From Xanthomonas rydalmerensis (GTDB lineage: Bacteria > Pseudomonadota > Gammaproteobacteria > Xanthomonadales > Xanthomonadaceae), in the NCBI RefSeq assembly GCF_033170385.1, contig NZ_CP126170.1, forward strand, positions 520,001 through 584,000: a stretch of 64,000 bases of DNA, read 5' to 3'. Below, piece after piece: positions 57,845-64,000 of the stretch. A model generated the notes under the pieces. That model was not told where the DNA came from and did no database searches. It saw only the letters and a program-made list of their open reading frames with translations. A program made the translations under genes and the position numbers. Position 1 is the stretch's first letter. Each line of letters opens with the position of its first letter.

Positions 57845-59374
57845 TTGACTCTCGCCACCACCACGGACGGGCGCATCCGCAAGGTCGTCATCGCCGGCGG
57901 CGGCACCGCTGGCTGGCTGGCCGGCTGCGCGCTGGCCCACCAGTTCCGCGATCGCCTGGACATCACCCTGGTGGAGTCCGAGCAGATCGGCACGGTGGGC
58001 GTCGGCGAGTCGACCGTGCCGCCGATCCGCACCTTCCACCGCTTCCTGCAGATCGACGAGCAGGAGTTCCTGCGTGCCGTGGCCGGCACGTTCAAGCTGT
58101 CGATCTCGTTCGAGCATTGGCGCCGCCCCGGCGATCGTTTCATCCATCCGTTCGGCACCATCGGACAGGGCACCTGGGCCACGCCGTTCCATCATTTCTG
58201 GCTGGACAGCCTGCGCCGCGGCATGCCGTCGGACCTGGGCGATTTCTGCCTGGAAAGCATCGCCTCGCGCGGCGACAAGTTCGCGCTGGACACCCAGCCG
58301 CAGGTCAGTTACGCCTACCACTTCGACGCCGCGCTCTACGCGAAATTCCTGCGCAAGAAGGCCGAAGCGCATGGCCTGCGCCGGATCGAAGGACAGATCC
58401 GCGAGGTGCGGCAACATGCGCATGACGGCTCCGTCGCGTCGTTGCTGCTGGAAGACGGGCAGGTCATCGAGGGCGACCTGTTCATCGACTGCACCGGCTT
58501 CCGTGGCCTGCTGACCGAGCAGACCCTGCACACCGGCTACGAGGACTGGCACGACTGGTTGCCCAGCGATCGCGCCGTCGCGGTGCAGACCGAGGCGGTC
58601 GCGCCGCCGGTGCCGTATACCCGTGCCATCGCGCACGAGGCCGGGTGGCGCTGGCATATCGCCCTGCAGCACCGGGTCGGCTGTGGGCTGGTGTTCTCCA
58701 GTCGCCACATGTCCGACGACGAGGCGCACGCCAAGCTGCTGCGCGACGTCGACGGCCCGCCGCTGCGGGATCCGTGGCTGGTGCCGTTCCGCAGCGGGCG
58801 CAGGTTGCAGGCATGGAACAGGAACGTGGTGGCGCTGGGCCTGGCCAGCGGCTTCATCGAGCCGCTGGAATCGACCAGCATCCACCTGACCATCAGCGCC
58901 GTGGTGCGCCTGATCCAGCTGTTTCCAAGCGAGGGCATCAGCCCGGCGCTGGTGGAGTTGTACAACACGGTCAGTCGCCAGGAGATGGAGCACGTGCGCG
59001 ACTTCATCATCCTGCACTACCACGCCACCCAGCGCGACGAGCCGATGTGGAAAGCCTGCCGTGAGATGGCACTGCCCGAGTCGCTCGCGCTCCGGCTGCG
59101 CGCCTGGCGCGAACGCGCGCACGCCTGGCAGGACCCCGGCGAACTGTTCCGCGTGGATTCGTGGACCAGCGTATTGCTGGGACAGGGCATCCAGCCTGGA
59201 CCGCCGCACCCGCTGGCTGCCGCCATCGACGACGCGGACCTGCGCACGCTGTTGCTGCGGATCCGCCAGCCGCTGCAGCAGGCCAGCGCGGCGATGCCGT
59301 CGCAGGCGGAGTTCATCGAACGCTATTGCAAGGCGGCGCCCGACGTCTGGCAACGGAGCGTTTCCCTGGCGTAG
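57845..59374 (+). CDS. Flavin-dependent halogenase-like (tryptophan halogenase family) protein
   Basis: The 509-aa protein has the FAD motif GGGTAG (residues 18-23), Lys84 in GTFKLSISF at the position of the catalytic lysine of PrnA, and Glu342 in EPLEST, the second catalytic residue. The WxWxIP motif is changed to WRWHIA at 268-273. TTG 57845 is chosen, with GGGAG eight bases upstream; a five-codon frame starting at ATG 57831 ends at a TGA overlapping this TTG. It is a probable halogenase or related flavin oxidase, using reduced flavin from an unlinked reductase. The true substrate is unknown. Confidence 0.88.
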   Translation: MTLATTTDGRIRKVVIAGGGTAGWLAGCALAHQFRDRLDITLVESEQIGTVGVGESTVPPIRTFHRFLQIDEQEFLRAVAGTFKLSISFEHWRRPGDRFIHPFGTIGQGTWATPFHHFWLDSLRRGMPSDLGDFCLESIASRGDKFALDTQPQVSYAYHFDAALYAKFLRKKAEAHGLRRIEGQIREVRQHAHDGSVASLLLEDGQVIEGDLFIDCTGFRGLLTEQTLHTGYEDWHDWLPSDRAVAVQTEAVAPPVPYTRAIAHEAGWRWHIALQHRVGCGLVFSSRHMSDDEAHAKLLRDVDGPPLRDPWLVPFRSGRRLQAWNRNVVALGLASGFIEPLESTSIHLTISAVVRLIQLFPSEGISPALVELYNTVSRQEMEHVRDFIILHYHATQRDEPMWKACREMALPESLALRLRAWRERAHAWQDPGELFRVDSWTSVLLGQGIQPGPPHPLAAAIDDADLRTLLLRIRQPLQQASAAMPSQAEFIERYCKAAPDVWQRSVSLA

Positions 59375-59398
59375 CAGCACATTGCTGTCGCTCAAAAA

Positions 59399-59412
59399 TG
59401 ATAGCGCTAACT
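59399..59412. promoter_or_regulatory. XylR operator (xyl-box) before xylB
   Basis: TGATAGCGCTAACT matches the xyl-box form TGGTAGCGCTAACA, keeping the TAGCGCTA core, and lies 17 bases upstream of the xylB start. It suggests xylB-xylA start from their own repressor-controlled promoter. Confidence 0.8.
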
Positions 59413-59428
59413 AGAAGGCGGAGACGAC

Positions 59429-60931
59429 GTGGAAGAGAGGGAGCTGGTGGCCGGAATCGATGCGGGAACGCAGAGCCTGAAGGTCGTGGTCTACGACCCG
59501 GTCGGGCGCAGCGTCGTGGCCAGCAGCAGTGCGCCGCTGGATCTGCATTCCGCCGCCGATGGCAGCCGTGAACAGCGGCCGGCCGACTGGATCGCGGCCC
59601 TGCAGGCCTGCTTCCAGGCGATCGATCCTGCGCTGCGATCGCGCCTCGCCGCGCTGGCGGTCTCGGGCCAGCAGCACGGCTTCGTTCCGGTCGATGCGGC
59701 GGGCGAGGTGCTGGCACCGGCCAAGCTGTGGTGCGACACCAGCACCTCGGCCGAGTGCGGGCAGATCATGGACGCGGTCGGCGGCGCGGTGCGCACCATC
59801 GCGCTGGCGGGCAACCCGATCCTCACCGGTTACACCGCCTCCAAGCTGCCCTGGACCAAGATGCACCGGCCCGAGGTCTATGCACGGCTCGCCACCATTC
59901 TGCTGCCGCACGACTACCTCAACTTCGTGCTGACCGGCCAGCGCTTCTGCGAATACGGCGACGCGTCGGGTACGGGCTGGCTGGACGTGCGCACCCGCAC
60001 GTGGTCGGCCGAACTGCTGCGTGCGACCGATCCGCAGCGCGATCTGGCGGACTGCCTGCCGCGCTTCGCCGCGCCGGATGCGGTGTTCGATATCGACCCG
60101 GCGGCCGCCCGCCTGCTCGGCGTGCCGACGACGCTGAAGGTCGCCGTCGGTGGCGGCGACAACATGATGGCGGCGATCGGCACCGGCTGCGTCGTGCCCG
60201 GTCGCCTGGCGATGAGCCTGGGCACCTCCGGCACCTTGTTCGCCTATTCCGACACGCCGGTGGTCGACCCGGACGGCGCGTGGGCCGCGTTCTGCTCTTC
60301 CACCGGTGGCTGGCTGCCGCTGATCTGCACGATGAACTGCACCGTGGCGACCGAACAGGTCGCCGCCGCGTTCGGCTTCAGCACCCGCGATGGCGATGCG
60401 CATCTGCACGCCACCGCGCCCGGTGCCGACGGACTGGTGATGCTGCCGTTCCTCAATGGCGAGCGCACGCCGGACCTGCCGCTGGGCAAGGGCCTGCTGG
60501 CGGGACTGGACACGACCAACATGACCCCGGCCCACCTCTATCGCGCGGCGATGGAAGGGGCGACCTACAGCCTGAAATACGGCTTCGACGCATTCGTGCG
60601 CGCGGGCATGCAGTTCGAGCGCATCGTGCTGACCGGCGGCGGCAGCAACAGCGGCGCATGGCGGCAACTGGTGGCCGATGTGTTCGGCCTGCCGGTGGAC
60701 GTGCCCACGCAGCCGGAAGGCGCGGCGTTCGGTGCGGCCCTGCAGGCGCTGTGGGCCATCGGCCTGGCGCGCGGCGATGCCGCGTCCATCGCCGACATCG
60801 CGCAGCGGCATGTGGCGGTGGATCCGCAGCGGTCCGCCCGCCCGGATCCGGCGCGCACCCAGGCCTATGCCGCGGCCTATGCGCGCTTCCTGCGCCATCT
60901 CGATGCCTGCATGCCGCTGTTCCGCGGCTGA
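59429..60931 (+). CDS. xylB: Xylulokinase
   Basis: The 500-aa FGGY-family kinase phosphorylates D-xylulose to D-xylulose 5-phosphate. It has the ATP/sugar-binding start [45 protein letters not shown] and [20 protein letters not shown] 59429 follows AAGGCGGAG at a good distance. It is led by a xyl-box and followed by xylA after 43 bases; the two form the core xylose pathway. Confidence 0.96.
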   Translation: MEERELVAGIDAGTQSLKVVVYDPVGRSVVASSSAPLDLHSAADGSREQRPADWIAALQACFQAIDPALRSRLAALAVSGQQHGFVPVDAAGEVLAPAKLWCDTSTSAECGQIMDAVGGAVRTIALAGNPILTGYTASKLPWTKMHRPEVYARLATILLPHDYLNFVLTGQRFCEYGDASGTGWLDVRTRTWSAELLRATDPQRDLADCLPRFAAPDAVFDIDPAAARLLGVPTTLKVAVGGGDNMMAAIGTGCVVPGRLAMSLGTSGTLFAYSDTPVVDPDGAWAAFCSSTGGWLPLICTMNCTVATEQVAAAFGFSTRDGDAHLHATAPGADGLVMLPFLNGERTPDLPLGKGLLAGLDTTNMTPAHLYRAAMEGATYSLKYGFDAFVRAGMQFERIVLTGGGSNSGAWRQLVADVFGLPVDVPTQPEGAAFGAALQALWAIGLARGDAASIADIAQRHVAVDPQRSARPDPARTQAYAAAYARFLRHLDACMPLFRG

Positions 60932-60974
60932 TTCCCTTTTCGCACTCCCTCCCACCACGACAGGAACCCGCACC

Positions 60975-62309
60975 ATGCACACCCAGCCCTTTATCGGCGC
61001 CAAGGAATACTTCCCCGGCATCGGCCGCATCCCGTTCGAAGGCCGCGGTTCGGACAACCCGCTCGCCTTCAAGGTCTATGAAGCCAACAAGGTCGTCGGC
61101 GGCAAGACCATGCAGGAACATCTGCGCTTTGCGGTGTGCTACTGGCACACCTTCTGCAACGCCGGGCAGGATCCGTTCGGCCCGGGCACGCGCCACTTTC
61201 CCTGGGAGGTGGGCGCGCCGATGGCCAGCGCCGAAGCGAAAGTGGATGCGGCGTTCGAATTCTTCACCAAGCTCGGCGTGCCGTACTGGTGCTTCCACGA
61301 CATCGACCTGGCGCCGGACGCCGACGATGCCGCGCAGTACGAGAAGAACCTCAAGCACATGGTGGGCCTGGCCAAGGCGCGCCAGGACGCGACCGGGATG
61401 AAGCTGCTGTGGGGCACGGCCAATCTGTTCTCGCATCCGCGCTACATGAACGGTGCCGCGACCAATCCCGATTTCGCCGTGGTGGCGCGTGCCGCCGTGC
61501 AGGTGAAGGCGGCGCTGGAGGCGACGGTGGAACTGGGCGGCGAACACTACGTGTTCTGGGGCGGCCGCGAAGGCTATGCCTCGCTGGCGAACACGCAGAT
61601 GCAGCGCGAACTCGACCACTTCGCGCGCTTCCTCACCATGGCGCGCGACTACGGCCGCAGCATCGGCCTGAAGGGCAACTTCCTGATCGAGCCCAAGCCG
61701 ATGGAGCCGATGAAGCACCAGTACGACTTCGACAGCGCGACGGTGACGGGTTTCCTGAAGCAGCATGGGCTGGACAAGGACTTCAAGCTCAACATCGAGG
61801 CCAACCACGCCACGCTGTCCGGCCACACCTTCGAACACGACCTGCAGGTCGCCTCCGACCACGGCCTGCTGGGCAGCATCGACGCCAACCGCGGCAATGC
61901 GCAGAACGGTTGGGATACCGACCAGTTCCCGACAGACCTGTACGACACCGTGGGCGCCATGCTGGTGGTGCTGCGCCAGGGCGGCCTGGAGGGCGGCCTG
62001 AACTTCGACGCCAAGGTGCGCCGCGAGTCCACCGAGCTCGAGGATCTGTTCATCGCCCACATCGGCGGCATGGATGCGTTCGCACGCGGGCTGGAAGTCG
62101 CCCATGCGTTGCTCAACGACTCGCCCTGGGAACAGTGGCGCCAGGAGCGCTATGCCAGCTTCGACAGTGGTGCCGGCAAGGAGTTCGCGGGCGGCGCGCT
62201 CGGCCTCGCCGAGTTGGCCGCATTGGGCGCGAAGGGTGGCGAGCCACGGCAGATCAGTGGCCGGCAGGAGCGCTACGAGAACCTGATCAACCAGTACCTG
62301 CTGCGCTGA
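60975..62309 (+). CDS. xylA: Xylose isomerase
   Basis: The 444-aa TIM-barrel enzyme converts D-xylose to D-xylulose using two divalent metal ions. Signatures: [10 protein letters not shown] with catalytic His108, [11 protein letters not shown], the [15 protein letters not shown] metal site and [21 protein letters not shown] before ATG 60975 supports the start. It is co-directional with xylB; a GH3 gene follows after 22 bases, probably in the same transcript. Confidence 0.98.
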   Translation: MHTQPFIGAKEYFPGIGRIPFEGRGSDNPLAFKVYEANKVVGGKTMQEHLRFAVCYWHTFCNAGQDPFGPGTRHFPWEVGAPMASAEAKVDAAFEFFTKLGVPYWCFHDIDLAPDADDAAQYEKNLKHMVGLAKARQDATGMKLLWGTANLFSHPRYMNGAATNPDFAVVARAAVQVKAALEATVELGGEHYVFWGGREGYASLANTQMQRELDHFARFLTMARDYGRSIGLKGNFLIEPKPMEPMKHQYDFDSATVTGFLKQHGLDKDFKLNIEANHATLSGHTFEHDLQVASDHGLLGSIDANRGNAQNGWDTDQFPTDLYDTVGAMLVVLRQGGLEGGLNFDAKVRRESTELEDLFIAHIGGMDAFARGLEVAHALLNDSPWEQWRQERYASFDSGAGKEFAGGALGLAELAALGAKGGEPRQISGRQERYENLINQYLLR

Positions 62310-62331
62310 GCGCGGCGGCAAGGAGAGCGCC

Positions 62332-64000
62332 GTGACCGACACCCATTCCACACGCCACCACGGCGCACTGCTGGCCGCGCTGCTGCTCGCGCTTGCCGTC
62401 TGCAAGGGCGACGTCCAGGCCGCGGCGCCCGCCCGGGCGGAGGCCAGCCCCTGGCCCAACGTGACCTGGCCGCTGCCCGAGGATCCCGCGCTGGAACGGC
62501 GCCTCACCGACCTGATCGCCACCATGACGGTGGAGGAAAAGGTCGGCCAGCTGGTGCAGGGCGATATCGGCAGCCTCACCCCGGAGGACGTGCGCAAGTA
62601 TCGATTGGGGTCGATCCTGGCCGGCGGCAACTCCGATCCCGGCGGCCGCTACGATGCCGCGCCGGCCGAATGGCTGGCGCTGGCCGATGCGTTCTATGCG
62701 GCGTCGATGGACACCTCCAAGGGCGGCAAGGCGATCCCGGTGCTGTTCGGCATCGATGCGGTGCACGGGCAAAGCAACATCGTCGGCGCGACCCTGTTTC
62801 CGCACAACATCGGCCTGGGCGCGACGCGTAACCCGGCGCTGCTGCGGCGGATCGGTGAAATCACCGCGCTGGAGACCCGTGCCACCGGCATGGAGTGGAC
62901 CTTCGCGCCGACCGTGGCGGTGCCGCAGGACGACCGCTGGGGCCGCACCTACGAGGGCTATTCCGAGTCGCCCGAGGTGGTGGCCAGCTACGCCGGGGCG
63001 ATGGTCGAGGGACTGCAGGGCAAGGTGGGAACGCGCGACTTCCTCGATGGCCGCCATGTGATCGCCTCGGTCAAGCATTTCCTCGGCGATGGCGGCACCA
63101 CCGACGGCCGGGACCAGGGCGACACCAGAATCGGTGAGGCCGAACTGGTCCGCATCCACGCCGCCGGCTATCCCCCGGCCATCGCCGCGGGCGCGCAGAC
63201 CGCGATGGCCTCGTTCAACAGCGTCAACGGCGAAAAGATGCATGGCCACAAGGCCTACCTGACCGACGCGCTGAAGGGACGCATGCACTTCGGCGGCTTC
63301 GTGGTCGGCGACTGGAACGGCCACGGACAGGTCAAGGGCTGCACGCCCACCGATTGCCCCGCCACCATCAACGCCGGCCTGGACATGGCCATGGCCTCGG
63401 ACAGTTGGAAGGGCTTCTACACGACCACATTGGCGGCGGCGAAGAACGGCACCATCTCCCGGCAACGCCTGGACGATGCGGTGCGCCGGATCCTGCGGGT
63501 CAAGATGCGGCTGGGCCTGTTCGAGGCGGGCAAGCCGTCGTCGCGCGCGGTCGGTGGCCAGTTCGCGCTGATCGGCGCCCCGGCGCATCGCGCGGTGGCG
63601 CGGCAGGCGGTGCGCGAGTCGCTGGTGCTGCTGAAGAACCAGGGCGGCGTGCTGCCGCTGTCGCCGAAGCAACGCATCCTGGTGGCCGGCGACGGTGCCA
63701 ACGATGTCGGCAAGCAGGCCGGCGGCTGGACGCTGAACTGGCAGGGCACCGGCACCACCCGCAAGGACTTCCCGAACGCGGACACCATCTACGAGGGCTT
63801 CGCCCAGCAGGCCAAGGCCGCAGGCGGCGAGGCCGTGCTTTCGGTCGACGGCAGGTACACGACCAAGCCGGACGTGGCCGTGGTGGTGTTCGGCGAAAAC
63901 CCGTACGCGGAGTTCCAGGGCGATCGGCCGACCCTGGCCTACAAACCGGGCGACGACACCGACCTGGCGCTGATCAAGCGGCTCAAGGCCGACGGTATTC
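62332..64000 (+). CDS. Exported GH3 beta-glucosidase/xylosidase, cut at window end
   Basis: The gene starts at GTG 62332 behind AGGAGAGCG and runs off the window after about 556 codons; the C-terminal part is missing. A signal-like N-terminus (LLAALLLALAVCKGDVQAAA) with a possible lipobox Cys precedes the GH3 barrel, with DLIATMTVEEKVGQLVQGD, HVIASVKHFLGDGG and the nucleophile Asp327 in VVGDWNGH. It is like 1,4-beta-D-glucan glucohydrolases (CelD type). In this locus it probably cleaves xylo- or gluco-oligosaccharides in the periplasm to feed the xylose pathway; specificity is inferred from location. Confidence 0.93.
   Translation, partial: MTDTHSTRHHGALLAALLLALAVCKGDVQAAAPARAEASPWPNVTWPLPEDPALERRLTDLIATMTVEEKVGQLVQGDIGSLTPEDVRKYRLGSILAGGNSDPGGRYDAAPAEWLALADAFYAASMDTSKGGKAIPVLFGIDAVHGQSNIVGATLFPHNIGLGATRNPALLRRIGEITALETRATGMEWTFAPTVAVPQDDRWGRTYEGYSESPEVVASYAGAMVEGLQGKVGTRDFLDGRHVIASVKHFLGDGGTTDGRDQGDTRIGEAELVRIHAAGYPPAIAAGAQTAMASFNSVNGEKMHGHKAYLTDALKGRMHFGGFVVGDWNGHGQVKGCTPTDCPATINAGLDMAMASDSWKGFYTTTLAAAKNGTISRQRLDDAVRRILRVKMRLGLFEAGKPSSRAVGGQFALIGAPAHRAVARQAVRESLVLLKNQGGVLPLSPKQRILVAGDGANDVGKQAGGWTLNWQGTGTTRKDFPNADTIYEGFAQQAKAAGGEAVLSVDGRYTTKPDVAVVVFGENPYAEFQGDRPTLAYKPGDDTDLALIKRLKADGI

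Noticed and set aside
60453..62630. A 725-residue frame antisense to xylB, xylA and the GH3 gene
   Set aside because: It spans three recognised genes and has no start or domain of its own.

Overview
The window looks like a GC-rich gammaproteobacterial chromosome of the genus Xanthomonas or a close Xanthomonadaceae relative. The support is: the cytochrome oxidase gene order (DUF2244, coxB, ctaD, a 43-aa membrane protein, ctaG, coxC, SURF1, ctaA, ctaB); a shortened bifunctional PutA without a DNA-binding N-terminus; scattered palindromes built on GTAGGAGCGGCTTYAGCC; and a xylose locus with TAGCGCTA-centred boxes like those of the Xanthomonas XylR regulon. The species cannot be fixed from the sequence alone.

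Layout. 1-2581 is the 3' end of an rRNA operon (23S fragment, 5S, terminator). 2582-5188 holds one alcohol dehydrogenase gene between two gene-free stretches. 5189-12798 is envelope and protein quality control: an M28 peptidase lipoprotein with a VNG-repeat protein, a degenerate LytM (EnvC-like) protein, a CtpA-type S41 protease, and a rhomboid/DUF1820/hydroxyacid dehydrogenase operon. 13046-17759 carries a FadL-type porin and PutA, convergent. 17986-26687 is a complete aa3-type oxidase cluster with haem A synthesis and copper insertion genes. 26776-32939 carries a soluble chemoreceptor with duplicated PAS domains, a thioredoxin-like lipoprotein, an SBF-family transporter and a class 3 lipase. 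33042-38467 is the information-processing neighbourhood (rpsU, yqeY, a YihY membrane protein and dnaG leftward; tsaD and folB rightward). 38464-50398 is mixed: a mechanosensitive channel, the ATP-grasp/alpha-E pair, a cytoplasmic GH3 enzyme behind a LacI-type operator, a PQQ sugar dehydrogenase, small stress/membrane proteins, an amino acid permease and an L,D-transpeptidase. 50399-51426 is a gene-free island consisting of one large inverted repeat with a smaller palindrome in its loop. 51427-64000 is the xylose/xylan locus.

How the genes work together. In the last region a LacI-family regulator (XylR) is divergent from a TonB-dependent receptor. One perfect palindromic box lies between them and a second lies just before xylB. 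The receptor is followed by SapC, a cupin-8/JmjC-like protein and a flavin-dependent halogenase-like protein, then by xylulokinase, xylose isomerase and an exported GH3 glucosidase/xylosidase that runs off the window. The inferred flow is extracellular xyloside cleavage and uptake, then D-xylose to D-xylulose to D-xylulose 5-phosphate. The SapC-cupin-halogenase trio has no obvious place in sugar breakdown and is the best candidate here for an incompletely described system. A second unexpected item is a 16-codon leader ORF with a strong ribosome binding site that overlaps the receptor start codon by ATGA.
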